Shown one piece after another: positions 33,990 through 43,275 of a DNA stretch of 64,000 nt (the stretch's first letter is position 1; each line of letters opens with the position of its first letter). The stretch spans positions 744,001-808,000 of the forward strand of contig NZ_CP026108.1 in NCBI RefSeq assembly GCF_002902965.1, in the 5' to 3' direction. This DNA is from Paraburkholderia hospita (GTDB lineage: Bacteria; Pseudomonadota; Gammaproteobacteria; Burkholderiales; Burkholderiaceae). Below the pieces are notes generated by a model, which was given only the letters and a program-made list of their open reading frames with translations, was not told the origin of the DNA and ran no database searches. The translations under genes were made by a program, and so were the position numbers.

Positions 33990-34430
33990 GGGCAGACGTA
34001 GCCAAGTCTCTTTTGGCCGAGGCGCCAGGAGTGATCGCCGAACTGGCCTTTCATGTCTTCCAGCAAGTTGCCTGGAAGACGGACGACGCCTTCTATATGC
34101 GTCTTCAACCTGACGGAAGGTTAGGGACACTGTTTTACGGGCACGAACTGCACAAGCTCAAATACAGTCGTTTGCTCAGACTGCTGCGGCTGTTTTTGCC
34201 TAGAACATGGCTCGAGTCCCTCTGCGAGAAGCAGCGCATCCGAGTGCATACTACGCACCCGGCGTACTCAAGTCAGGAATGTCCCGAAGGCCACACCATT
34301 GAGACGGACAATCGCCTTTTCAGTATGAGCGTTGCGGGAATGCGCATGTTCCATCGCCGCGAGATGATGCGCTGAAGTTCATTCGCTTCGGGACGCAGCG
34401 CTTTCACGGACGCAATCTGCGGCCTTTCCC
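33990..34430 (+). pseudogene. Degenerate C-terminal part of a TnpB/OrfB-type (IS200/IS605) transposase
   Basis: The frame at 34013-34375 contains RIRVHTTHPAYSSQECPEGH, matching the zinc-ribbon start of TnpB proteins (PAYTSQxCPxCGH). After a +1 shift the second ribbon half appears as QYERCGNAHVPSPRDDALKF (compare CxxCGHxxHADxNAAxNI). The upstream RuvC core is missing and one ribbon Cys is changed to Gly, so it is inactive. Assignment is from motif memory. Confidence 0.55.
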
Positions 34431-34470
34431 TACCGTGCGCGGTATTGGATGGCTGGTGGCGGGAGAGAGT

Positions 34471-35238
34471 TTAACCGGAGACAACGATTCCGTGATTGAT
34501 CCATGCTTGCCAGTTTCGCTCGAAGTCAAAATTGCTGTCGCGCGCCAGCGCAGCGTCGCGGGCATCGCCCACCGCGGCCCCGTCGCGCAGATCACGTAGC
34601 ATCGCGAATGCAGTCGGCGATACTACCATCACGTCCGGTATCCAGTGAGGTCGGACGACAACCATCCACTGTGGCACTTCGCAGTTGCGCGGAGCAAGGT
34701 AACGCGCAGAGTCGCGAGCCGAAAGCCACAGATCCGCCGCGCTCGTCGTAGTATGCAACAGCTCAACGGCTGGATGAAGCCGGAGGGAAGAATTTTCCAG
34801 TGTCTCTCGCGTGCACCGCACCTGTCCGTCCGCTGTCAGCGTTACAGCGTCGGCTGCAAAATACGCTCGATGCACAAGCCACTCGAGACGAGCCACGTCC
34901 GCCAGGTAGCGATAGGTGGCGGTTGGAGGCCAGGCCTCAAGCAGTTCCGCCATCCGGCTTCCGAAACGGTTGACGTCGCCGGACCAGGCCGGATCCGCAG
35001 CGCCGTACTCGCGTGAAAGCGTTAAAAAGAAGTCGTCGCCCAACAGTTCGCGAAGCACGGGATAAGCGGATGCAAGAACCCTGTGCCACATCTGCCGTAG
35101 ATTGTCCCGATAGAAAGCGACCCTCTTTCTGTTTTTCGCTTCATCGCCGACGAGGGCCTGCAACAAGCGCTGCTCGGCGTTGACGTTCAGCAGGGCAGTC
35201 GAAAAGTCGAGCTGTACATCTTCAAGAGTTTTGTCCAT
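34471..35238 (-). CDS. HvfC/BufC-type protein (DUF2063)
   Basis: 255 aa from the ATG at 35238, which has GGGGAGGAAGAG upstream; a longer frame extends 58 codons further but into the neighbouring gene. N-terminal DUF2063 motif: LQALVGDEAKNRKRVAFYRDNLRQMWHRVL, here split over residues 25-55. DUF2063 proteins accompany DUF692 enzymes and are thought to recruit the precursor peptide. It overlaps the DUF692 gene by 17 bp, so the two are translationally coupled. The C-terminal half is the usual variable domain of such proteins. Confidence 0.9.
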   Translation of the reverse strand: MDKTLEDVQLDFSTALLNVNAEQRLLQALVGDEAKNRKRVAFYRDNLRQMWHRVLASAYPVLRELLGDDFFLTLSREYGAADPAWSGDVNRFGSRMAELLEAWPPTATYRYLADVARLEWLVHRAYFAADAVTLTADGQVRCTRETLENSSLRLHPAVELLHTTTSAADLWLSARDSARYLAPRNCEVPQWMVVVRPHWIPDVMVVSPTAFAMLRDLRDGAAVGDARDAALARDSNFDFERNWQAWINHGIVVSG

Positions 35239-36124
35239 CTCTTCCTCCCCTGTCGAATGCTTCAGCAACCCTTTTGGCTGTCGACGCTTCGTCAAGAAGA
35301 ACACGAATCGGAGGCACGTCGGTATCCCACTCGATGAGCGTTGGCACAGACCCGAAAAGCTCGACGGCGTAACCGTAAAGCTGCCATACATCGGTTGATA
35401 TCCTGGCGCCATGGTGATTTACGACAAAGTGCTCTGTGGAGAAATGTCCTCCCAGATGGATCTCCTCGACAGCAGACGGTGGGATACGCCCGAGCGCATC
35501 GAATGCATTTTCACCGTGATTGCACTGGTTCACATAAAGGTCGTTGATATCGAGGAGAATCGCGCACCCTGTACGGCGTACGAGCTCCCGGAGGAAGTCA
35601 CTTTCCGTCATCTCGTCCTCCCGAAAGCGAACGTGGCTCGAGACGTTTTCGATCAAGATGTTCCGCTTCAACACGTCCTGCATCTGGGCAACGTGCCGTG
35701 TCACCACATCAAGGGACTCCAATGTAAAGGGCAAAGGCAGCAAGTCGTGCAGATGACGAGTCAATACAGTCGACCAGCATAGATGCTCGGATACCAATGC
35801 TGGCTGAAATCTATTAACCAGCGATGCCACTCGATTAAGGTGCTCAGGGTCTAGCGGTCCCGCCGAACCGAGACTGAGCCCTACTCCATGAAAACTCAAC
35901 GGATAATCTCTCCGGACGCGCTCCAGAACATGCAGATCGTAGCCACCATCGCCCATGTAGTTTTCTGTGTGAACCTCTAGCCAATCGACCGACTGCTTTC
36001 CGGCGAGGAAGTCGGGATAATGGTCATGGCGAAGACCTATGCCCACGCCAAGGTCACCAATCGGGCGTATTGCGCTGGACGCGCGAACGGGCGTTGACTC
36101 AAGCAGTGAATGTCCGGTTGCCAT
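35222..36124 (-). CDS. MNIO-family enzyme (DUF692, BufB/HvfB type)
   Basis: 300 aa. A TIM-barrel protein of the multinuclear non-heme iron-dependent oxidative enzyme family. Metal-binding candidates visible: Glu/His of DWLEVHTENYM, His of SFHGVGLSLGS, EHLCW, ILIENVSSH, LLDINDLYVN and EIHLGGH. In known systems these enzymes modify Cys residues of small precursor peptides (for example bufferins, in metal homeostasis). ATG 36124 has GAAGGAGA upstream. The partner DUF2063 follows directly. The usual first gene of such operons, a short Cys-rich secreted precursor, is not evident in the 500 bp upstream. Confidence 0.93.
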   Translation of the reverse strand: MATGHSLLESTPVRASSAIRPIGDLGVGIGLRHDHYPDFLAGKQSVDWLEVHTENYMGDGGYDLHVLERVRRDYPLSFHGVGLSLGSAGPLDPEHLNRVASLVNRFQPALVSEHLCWSTVLTRHLHDLLPLPFTLESLDVVTRHVAQMQDVLKRNILIENVSSHVRFREDEMTESDFLRELVRRTGCAILLDINDLYVNQCNHGENAFDALGRIPPSAVEEIHLGGHFSTEHFVVNHHGARISTDVWQLYGYAVELFGSVPTLIEWDTDVPPIRVLLDEASTAKRVAEAFDRGGRDGQNS

Positions 36125-36641
36125 GATTACGTAACGTCTCCTTCACCGACAGAAAATCGTCGGCGGTATCGCTGATACGGTTAAGTGTATGGTGAAGATG
36201 GACAACGCGATCGCTGGCGAGATGTCCGCCAACTGCGTTTCGGTGTATCGGTCGCAGGAACTCCCTGCAATCGAGAACCCACTGATTGCGCTGAGCCGCT
36301 GTCCCGACCATGCGGCGAGCCGATGACCGCCCAGCCCGCCTTCTCTAAAGCCGGAACCGTCAGCGCCGACCTCCTCATCGTCGAGATTTGATCGCGGTTC
36401 GCGTATGTCGGCGATGAATTTGTTATCAACTCGCCATTTTAGAAGAATGGCTACCGCTCGATAGGTACAAAAATCGAATATTCGACTGGGACATTAACAT
36501 GGTCCCGCCCAACTTGAAGTCCTTCAATGATCATGGTCCGGGAAGCGGGCGCAATAGTGTCCCGGCAGCGCAATATTGACCGGTGACTGACTGGCGGCCG
36601 ATGGTCTTCCTTGGAAGTGCGACGGCAGTGTGTCACGGCGT
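36125..36641. other. Intergenic region upstream of the DUF692 gene
   Basis: About 515 bp. I searched both strands for a short peptide with a signal sequence and Cys residues. Minus-strand frames have no convincing start, and a 45-codon plus-strand frame at 36188-36328 (MVKMDNAIAGEM..., two Cys) points the wrong way. Confidence 0.5.
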
Positions 36642-38099
36642 TCATTCGCTAGGAGCGTAGACGGAGCCAGTGATTTGGCTCTGCCAACCCGCGGCAAGCA
36701 GGCTGATACCTTTCGTGATTTCTTGTACTGGTGTTCCGCCGAAACCGAACACCAGCATATCAGACGCACGCCCCGCGCTGGAAAATGTGGCTCCCCTGTA
36801 TATGCCAACACCTTCTTCATCCGCTACGCGGCACAGAGAGTCGACGTCGTAACCGTCATTCACTCGGGCGGAAATGTGCAGTCCGCAGGTCGAGTCCAAG
36901 GGCGTGAGCCACGTGGAGAGACGGGCTCGGATCGCATCGAGCAGAATCGCGCGCCGCCGCTTGTATTCCACACGCATGCCGGCCAGATGGACAGCGAAAT
37001 CGCCGCTTAACATGAACTGCAACAAGGAATTCTGAACGAGCATCGACGTTTGCCTGTCTACTATCCATTTCGCCCTTCTAAGGCTATCGAGCAGCCAGGG
37101 AGGAGCGACAATGAAGCCAAGCCGGTAGGCCGGCGCCAAGGTCTTTGACAGCGAACCCAGGTAAACTACGCGTTGTTCCCGATCGGCTGACTGAAGGCAC
37201 GGGGATGGCATTTTGCCGTGATAAAACTCGCAGTCATAGTCGTCTTCGAGAATCACAAAATCGTCTTTGGCTGCACGCTCAAGCAGCGCTCTCCGCCGCG
37301 CCGGCGTCAAGGTAACGCCCAACGGAAACTGGTGATTGGGCGTGCAGTAAAGTCCGACTATTCCGCCAGGAATCTCCTCGACCTTGACTCCCTGCTCATC
37401 CACTTGAAGCGGGATAGGTTCGCTTCCGGATAGGCGCACGATCTCGGAGACCACAGGAAAACCGGGATCTTCCACGCCAAACGACGTCCGCGGTCCCAGT
37501 AATAGTCTCGACAGAAGATCAAGAGATTGGTGAGTCCCGGTGGTAATGACGATATCGGCGCCGGTACAACGAACCGATCGCGATTGCCGCAAGTAGGCCG
37601 CAATCCGCTCGCGTAGGCGTGCATCGCCTTCTGGCGGGCCATATTCCGAAAGGCGCCCCGGCTGCATATCTAACGGCCATCGACCTAAGCGCCTGCGCCG
37701 GAAAACCTGTTCAGCTTCCTCAGAAACTTTTCCGGGCCGAAAATCTACATCAACGTCCTTGTCCTGGAGCACGAATGTCTTCAATGGAAGTCGCTCGGAC
37801 CATTCAGCCAGACGCAATCTTGAACCGGAACTTATAACCGGAGAACTACTCTGTTGTGGACTGGTACGTACGTACAAACCCGCGCCGACGCGTGCCTCCA
37901 GCCAGCCCTCCGCTATCAATGCAGCGGTAGCCTCCCTTATCGTGTTGCGGGACACCCCGAGCTGGATCGCCCAGGTTCGGGATGCAGGCAGACGCTGGCC
38001 CGCTTCCAGTCGCCCGTCTGTCAAGGCTGAGTAGATACCTTCGTACACTTGCTGCTGGATCGGACCCACTCCGTCTAGCCTGATTAAAAGGTCGTCCAC
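36642..38099 (-). CDS. MocR/PdxR-family regulator (GntR winged helix fused to aminotransferase fold), 1
   Basis: 485 aa. N-terminal GntR helix-turn-helix (IQQQVYEGIYSALTDGRLEA, LGVSRNTIREATAALIAEGW) joined by a linker to a class I PLP-dependent aminotransferase domain. The PLP lysine is in YLGSLSKTLAPAYRLGF, and DDYDCEFY is the usual domain block. MocR proteins are transcription factors that sense PLP or its adducts rather than catalyse transamination. It is divergent from the membrane protein gene at 38287 (187-bp shared control region), which is its most likely target. A second member is at 41661. Confidence 0.95.
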   Translation of the reverse strand: MDDLLIRLDGVGPIQQQVYEGIYSALTDGRLEAGQRLPASRTWAIQLGVSRNTIREATAALIAEGWLEARVGAGLYVRTSPQQSSSPVISSGSRLRLAEWSERLPLKTFVLQDKDVDVDFRPGKVSEEAEQVFRRRRLGRWPLDMQPGRLSEYGPPEGDARLRERIAAYLRQSRSVRCTGADIVITTGTHQSLDLLSRLLLGPRTSFGVEDPGFPVVSEIVRLSGSEPIPLQVDEQGVKVEEIPGGIVGLYCTPNHQFPLGVTLTPARRRALLERAAKDDFVILEDDYDCEFYHGKMPSPCLQSADREQRVVYLGSLSKTLAPAYRLGFIVAPPWLLDSLRRAKWIVDRQTSMLVQNSLLQFMLSGDFAVHLAGMRVEYKRRRAILLDAIRARLSTWLTPLDSTCGLHISARVNDGYDVDSLCRVADEEGVGIYRGATFSSAGRASDMLVFGFGGTPVQEITKGISLLAAGWQSQITGSVYAPSE

Positions 38100-38286
38100 G
38101 CGGCCTCCCTCTGAATTTCACATTTCCGTCGACCGCTCGTTTTCCCAGACGAAGGTCTTTCTACGGCCCAATTCACGCGGGCAACTTCGGCCCACATCCA
38201 CAATTGCAAAATCTTAGAATCGTTAAGCGTCATCTACGCGGCATATCTCCGCGCCTGCTCGCGGTGAAACACTCGGAACCACGACT

Positions 38287-39309
38287 ATGAACTCTACGAT
38301 TGCTCGAGCTGATCGGACATCCTCACTCTATTGGCACTTCGCACCGACCGTGCTGGCGCTGGGCTACCCGTGGTATCTCACGAAATTCTACGAAGCAACC
38401 AACCATAGCACCGTCGGGGCGTTGTTCGCTATGGCATTGGTATACGCGGTGCCTGCCAGCGCGTTTGTCAGCCTATTGACGCTCGCCCGGCTCGACGTAA
38501 GTGGAAGGCACGCGGTCATTTTGCGTCGTCTTGCACACCTGACATTCGCCTCACCGCCGCTGTATGTCATCCTGGGCGTTCTGCTGTACCTCATGAAAAT
38601 AAACGGCGCAGACGGGAAGGTCTGGCTCGGTTTGTGGTCTGCCGTGATTGTCGGCACCGTATTGACACTTTCCACTGAGCGGAGTGATACCGTCCTCTCG
38701 CGACCGACCGTGAACACGAGTCGTGTCCGTGTGCTTCATGGCGTAGCATCCGTCGCCATCATCGCAGTGTACCTGTTTCCTCATCTGGGTAACCACGCTG
38801 TCGGCATCTTCGGCACTGACGTCCATAAGTCCGTCATGCTTGTGTTGCGCCACGTATACCGGGCAGGATGGCTTGAACCTATTTTGATCGCACTTTTTTT
38901 CTTTCAAATCGTAAGCGGACTCGTACTCTTGGCGCCGAAGCTTACCCTCAAGCAAGACTTTCTCGGAGCAGTCCAGACGGCAACAGGGGCGTATCTTGTC
39001 ATTTTCATTGCCTCGCATATTAATTCTGTATTCATCCTCGCCCGTTACTTCGGTACAGATACAGACTATGCGTGGGCAACTTATGAACCCACAGGTCTGA
39101 TTCGCGACGCGTGGTCGGAACGCCTGATTCCTCATTATTCACTCGGCGTGTTGTTTATTCTTTCGCATATCGCCTGTGGACTTCGGACTGTAATGTTGGC
39201 GCACGGTGTAAGTATCCAAAAAGCAAATCGAATCTGCTGGACTCTTATCGGCGCTAGCTCCCTGTGGACTGTAATCATCGTGGCAGGGATGCTCGGCGTT
39301 CGCATCTAA
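38287..39309 (+). CDS. Multi-pass membrane protein of unknown function, possible b-heme protein
   Basis: 340 aa with eight or nine hydrophobic helices and short loops; no signal peptide or soluble domain. The second half (five helices) carries regularly placed histidines: VLHGVASVAI, LFPHLGNH, LRHVYRAGW, IASHINSV and FILSHIACGLRT. The last resembles heme-binding helices in fumarate reductase/succinate dehydrogenase cytochrome b subunits, so heme binding is plausible, but I do not recognise a named family. It is divergent from MocR regulator 1. If the pairing is meaningful, expression may respond to pyridoxal phosphate status. Confidence 0.8.
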   Translation: MNSTIARADRTSSLYWHFAPTVLALGYPWYLTKFYEATNHSTVGALFAMALVYAVPASAFVSLLTLARLDVSGRHAVILRRLAHLTFASPPLYVILGVLLYLMKINGADGKVWLGLWSAVIVGTVLTLSTERSDTVLSRPTVNTSRVRVLHGVASVAIIAVYLFPHLGNHAVGIFGTDVHKSVMLVLRHVYRAGWLEPILIALFFFQIVSGLVLLAPKLTLKQDFLGAVQTATGAYLVIFIASHINSVFILARYFGTDTDYAWATYEPTGLIRDAWSERLIPHYSLGVLFILSHIACGLRTVMLAHGVSIQKANRICWTLIGASSLWTVIIVAGMLGVRI

Positions 39310-40075
39310 ACTTGTTCCCACGGGGCCGCCTGCGAGAACGAACCTTTCATCCGGCGAAGAACCAATCGGAGATGTTGCGACCGCCGGCGGCTCGCTGGAA
39401 TCTTTCGCAGAAAAAACCGTAGAAACCAGGCTGCTGCTCGTGAGAATTGATTGGTGTCTTGCGAGCAGCTCGGTCTGACTTCCTGTCAGTTGCGTCTCTC
39501 CCACCATCATTGCGTCGAGACAATCGCACTCCGGCAGCTTAATCGTGTTCAAATCTGCCCATAGAGATTCCGGGCGCAGGAGTAACGGTGGTCCTGCTAA
39601 GAGACACGCAGTTACCACCGTTGCGAGTGGTGACTTTTTGCATTCCGGCACGGCAAGCCGCGCGAGGGTGGCGAGCCAACACTCGCGCACTACCCCTCTG
39701 TACGCTGCATGAGACGGAGATTCGCGTATCGCGCCCTGGCGCAGCGTTCTATGCTGCGGCAGCGGGCGTCATCCCCGCTGTGGACACAAGTTAATTGAAC
39801 GCTCTGCCCTTCAGCTATTCAGCCTGGTTTGCCGATTCCAGCAGGCCTGGCCCTGACCACGGACTGGAGTGTGCCGCGCTCGTGACGCCGATGCCCGCCG
39901 GTAGTCCAGGAAGACGACATCAGCAGTCGGTGCCGATACCAACGTCGCAGCGTACATACCGCGAAGCCCGACTCGGCTCAACGCCAATTCGCGCGGACGG
40001 ACGTCGCCGTCTTCCAAAAGAGATCCCTCATTACTGGGCATATCGCGGCAGGCCAAAGCTGGGGTCGGGAGGAAG
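39310..40075. other. Intergenic region with one doubtful minus-strand frame
   Basis: About 765 bp. A 183-codon frame (39690 to 39139, minus) has a hydrophobic N-terminal segment (TVVTACLLAGPPLLLRPES), but its last third is antisense to the membrane protein gene and no ribosome binding site is clear. If real it would be a short exported protein. Confidence 0.4.
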
Positions 40076-40300
40076 TTAACTCGCGATTCGGTCCGCAAGC
40101 TTGCGAATGAACGGGGCCGCAGTCACGACAACAGGAAGCATCGTCAGCCATGAAATACCCCATGACGTTAGCCAATGCGGCACAAACATGCCGCCTTTGA
40201 GAAACGAGATGCTCGCAATCGCGGCAGCAATGCCACTAGTCAGCCCCGATTGAAGAACGCCAAAAACGAAGTGACTATAACGAGACGAGATCTTCATCAT
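40076..40300 (-). CDS. DUF2798 family membrane protein
   Basis: 74 aa from the ATG at 40300, preceded by AAAGGTGGTGAG. Two transmembrane helices: FGVLQSGLTSGIAAAIASIS and ISWLTMLPVVVTAAPFI. The motif FVPHWLTSWGISW between them is typical of DUF2798, a widespread two-helix inner-membrane family with no known function. Monocistronic. Confidence 0.85.
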   Translation of the reverse strand: MMKISSRYSHFVFGVLQSGLTSGIAAAIASISFLKGGMFVPHWLTSWGISWLTMLPVVVTAAPFIRKLADRIAS

Positions 40301-40634
40301 ACTCACCACCTTTCGCATATTTCGACGTAGCACGTTTGCGCGTCGTCAGGAGTCTTCACTATATGCTCAGTTGATGCCTCTCACCAGTCTGCCCTGAAGC
40401 AAAACAATGCTCATTTGTCTCATCACATCATGCAGAGCTTACTCAGGCGAACCTTCCGTATTTCCTGGTGATCATCTGCATGTTCGGTCGTTGCCGATAC
40501 CTGTAGTGCCGCCGCTCACAGGAGTCACACACGCCGCATGTGTCAAGGGTCACCAACACGAGCGGAACGAATCCTCGTCGTTGATGATCCTTCGAGCGCT
40601 CGCCAACAGAGCGAGCCCTTGGCGACAGCGTCAA
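40301..40634. other. Intergenic region
   Basis: About 330 bp; no gene or clear signal recognised. Confidence 0.5.
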
Positions 40635-40907
40635 CTACAACCCATCCGACAAGCACGTATGGTCAATCAATCGTTGGGCAGTGCTGAACCCCGCCATGAG
40701 CGCAGCCGCTTCGGTTCCGAACGGCTTTGTATTGTCGTTTGTCACGCGGAAAGGAAAAGCGAGCGAGTTTGGCCTGCCCTTACCCGAAATGCTCACGTTT
40801 GCGACGAAGCCGATGGGCAGCGACGGCATCGCGCCGCCCGGAGCTTCCCACACGGGTTCAAGGTCTACGGCTACTTCAAAACCTTTATAGGGATAAGTTC
40901 TTTGCAT
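40635..40907 (-). CDS. Small hypothetical protein (90 aa)
   Basis: Cytoplasmic, beta-rich start MQRTYPYKGFEVAVDLEPVW, then a helix ALMAGFSTAQRLIDHTC. The layout (YKG strand, EADAL-like helix and RLID end) is familiar from small Burkholderia proteins of unknown function. Codon use looks coding and no other frame here is credible. It sits between two unrelated minus-strand genes with gaps of 190-330 bp, so it is probably transcribed alone. Confidence 0.7.
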   Translation of the reverse strand: MQRTYPYKGFEVAVDLEPVWEAPGGAMPSLPIGFVANVSISGKGRPNSLAFPFRVTNDNTKPFGTEAAALMAGFSTAQRLIDHTCLSDGL

Positions 40908-41095
40908 CTCACGCTGTGAATGACTTTTCCGAGCTCCAGAGTGTAAATGATGTTCGTCTCCACTGTCTCAGTAGGAACATCAACGCCGATTCGTTCCTGG
41001 TCACCGATGTCAGCGGCCGGACCGGATGCCCGGCGTGTCGCCGACGGTGCCTCATAGTCGTTCGGAACGGTCTCACCTACTACGTACTGCGCACT

Positions 41096-41563
41096 TTAAT
41101 CCCGTTTCCGGACACCGTATTTCGTCATATACACTTCACGAAGCGTGTCTTCCGATGCTTTCTCTCCAAAGAGGTAGGCAGGGGAAAGAAGCGGTAGCGC
41201 TTCACGAACGTCGACGCGGACAACATGATTAACCGGATAATCCGAGCCGTTCGTACGCCGAACCCACTCAGTGACATACTCCCGATCAACATCCCCAGCA
41301 GCGAGGACACTCGCCATTCCGTTGAAGCGGTACCCCCGGCGGGCGAAGACGTCGACTACGTTGATCGAAATCTCCGGGTTACGTCGGAGATTTTTTATGG
41401 TTCGAGGCGAGGCGATATCCGCGAAAAACAATGCGTCATTGCGTGCGATAAGCGACGCTTTCGGCGAAAGATTCGGCGATCCATCTTCGTTTACAGTCGC
41501 GACGAACGAAAGAATCGTGCGCTGGATTACGTCGAGCATGTCGGCGTTAAGAATCGGCATCAT
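41096..41563 (-). CDS. Pyridoxamine 5'-phosphate oxidase family protein
   Basis: 155 aa. Split-barrel FMN-binding fold: FVATVNEDGSPNLSPKASLI, then FADIASPRTIKNLRRNPEISINVVD. Members bind FMN, F420 or heme and reduce or oxidise small molecules; true PNPOx activity cannot be claimed. AGGAG precedes the ATG pair at 41563/41560. It is divergent from MocR regulator 2 with only 97 bp between, the classic arrangement of a PLP-sensing regulator and its target gene. Confidence 0.9.
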   Translation of the reverse strand: MMPILNADMLDVIQRTILSFVATVNEDGSPNLSPKASLIARNDALFFADIASPRTIKNLRRNPEISINVVDVFARRGYRFNGMASVLAAGDVDREYVTEWVRRTNGSDYPVNHVVRVDVREALPLLSPAYLFGEKASEDTLREVYMTKYGVRKRD

Positions 41564-41660
41564 AGGCTCCTAAATACCAGCGGCGGATTGCCACCAAGGG
41601 TTATACTATGAATTCGATGGCATATCGTATAGAGCCAAGACTTGACGCGCTCACCAGGCC

Positions 41661-43085
41661 ATGATTCGCACACAAATAGATACTCTATCTCCACTCGATC
41701 CGGTTTCTAGGGAGCCCTTCTACCGGCAGGTCTATGTCCGATTTCGCAACGCAATCGCCGATGGCCGCCTTGCTCCGGGCGACCGGGTGCCGTCGGCTCG
41801 TGCGTTGGCCACAGAGTTGGGCTTGTCCAGGGGAACCATTGAGACGGCCTACTCGATCTTAATAGCGGAGGGATACTTCCAGCCTCGCGGCCAGGCGGGC
41901 ACCTTTGTTGCGTCTGGCCTGAAGCCGCCGGTGTTCTCGCGAGCAGCTCCAGAGGCGCCCTCTGCTTACGCCGGCTGTACGGTGAACATGCGCCCAGCTT
42001 CAATTATGCCGCTGCAGATGGGACTACCGGCGTTAGACGCCTTTCCCCGAAGGCTTTGGACCCGCCTTGCCGCGCGTTGCGTACGGGCCGCACAGACCTC
42101 CGACTTGGTCTATCCAGCCACGCATGGTCTGGCGGCGTTGCGCGGTGCGATCGCAACGTACCTTCAGCTTGCACGCGGCATCGAATGCTCGCCCTCGCAA
42201 ATTTTCATCACGTCAGGATATCGCAACACATTAGAGTTGATCGTCCATACGCTCCTCAAGCCGGGCGATCATGTATGGGTCGAGGATCCCGGCTTCCCCC
42301 CTACTCAATTGTTGTTGCAACACACAAACATTTCGGTCAGCCCCGTCCCGGTCGATGAGGACGGGATGATGGTCTCGCACGGAATTGCCACTGCATCACG
42401 TGCGCGTGCTGCCATTGTTACGCCTGCACATCAGAGTCCCCTTTGCATGTCGTTGTCTCTACCGCGCCGCCTGTCATTGCTCGAATGGGCGTCAAAAAAC
42501 AACGCATGGATCGTGGAAGACGATTACGACGGCGAATACCGATACGTCGGCCGTCCGCTACCCGCTCTCAAAAGCCTCGATCGACACGGGCGTGTGCTCT
42601 ATGCAGGCACGTTCAGTAAGGTTCTGTTTCCGGGCATTCGACTGGCATATCTTGTCGTACCCGAAGCAGAAATTGAACGTTTCGAGCGAGTCAGCCAAGT
42701 CTTTTCAGGCGGCGGCCCGCAGCTGACACAGGCTATAGTTACCGACTTCTTGATCGAAGGCCATTTTTCCCGGCACATCCAGCGAATGCGCAAGCTGTAC
42801 GGCGAGCGCAGGCAAGCGGCGGCGACCGGCCTGGAGCATATCCTAGGCGCGCACATGCGCATCGAACCGCAGCCAGGAGGAATGCACCTGGTACTTCGCA
42901 TGCGGCGCGGCGGTTCTGATCGTTCTCTCGCCGAGCGCATACGCAGTCACGGCATGTATGCGCAAGCGCTGAGCGACTGGAGCATCGGCAAACAAGTAGA
43001 ACCGGCCCTGCTACTCGGATTCACAAATATCGACTCCGAGATCACTGCCGAAAAACTCGGACGGCGCATACTGAAACTCATGTGA
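41661..43085 (+). CDS. MocR/PdxR-family regulator, 2
   Basis: 474 aa. GntR-type winged helix (FYRQVYVRFRNAIADGRLAP, LGLSRGTIETAYSILIAEGY) and aminotransferase-like domain with the PLP lysine in YAGTFSKVLFPGIRLAY and EDDYDGEYRY. It is divergent from the PNPOx-family gene, its likely target. The GST gene follows in the same direction after a 190-bp gap. It is clearly distinct from regulator 1 (few identical stretches beyond family motifs), so the two are not a recent duplication. Confidence 0.95.
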   Translation: MIRTQIDTLSPLDPVSREPFYRQVYVRFRNAIADGRLAPGDRVPSARALATELGLSRGTIETAYSILIAEGYFQPRGQAGTFVASGLKPPVFSRAAPEAPSAYAGCTVNMRPASIMPLQMGLPALDAFPRRLWTRLAARCVRAAQTSDLVYPATHGLAALRGAIATYLQLARGIECSPSQIFITSGYRNTLELIVHTLLKPGDHVWVEDPGFPPTQLLLQHTNISVSPVPVDEDGMMVSHGIATASRARAAIVTPAHQSPLCMSLSLPRRLSLLEWASKNNAWIVEDDYDGEYRYVGRPLPALKSLDRHGRVLYAGTFSKVLFPGIRLAYLVVPEAEIERFERVSQVFSGGGPQLTQAIVTDFLIEGHFSRHIQRMRKLYGERRQAAATGLEHILGAHMRIEPQPGGMHLVLRMRRGGSDRSLAERIRSHGMYAQALSDWSIGKQVEPALLLGFTNIDSEITAEKLGRRILKLM

Positions 43086-43275
43086 GTGCTTTGATGGCCT
43101 ATAAAATGAAGCAATTTTTGACTCTGTGCTTCCGAGCCATCGACCTGCAAGATGAAAACCGCGTAGCCGTCTATCCCCAGGAATGGCTTGCAAAGCGCGG
43201 TACGCCGCCGACCATTAGACCGCACACATGGCGGTCCATCCTCGATAAACACTGCTCTTTTGAGCGAGTCCGCCG

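Noticed and set aside
38551..39135. A 194-codon minus-strand frame
   Set aside because: Antisense to the multi-pass membrane protein; His/Asp/Arg-rich with no hydrophobic core.
39139..39690. A 183-codon minus-strand frame with a signal-peptide-like start
   Set aside because: Its last third lies antisense in the membrane protein gene and no clear ribosome binding site exists; mentioned only as a possibility under the intergenic entry.
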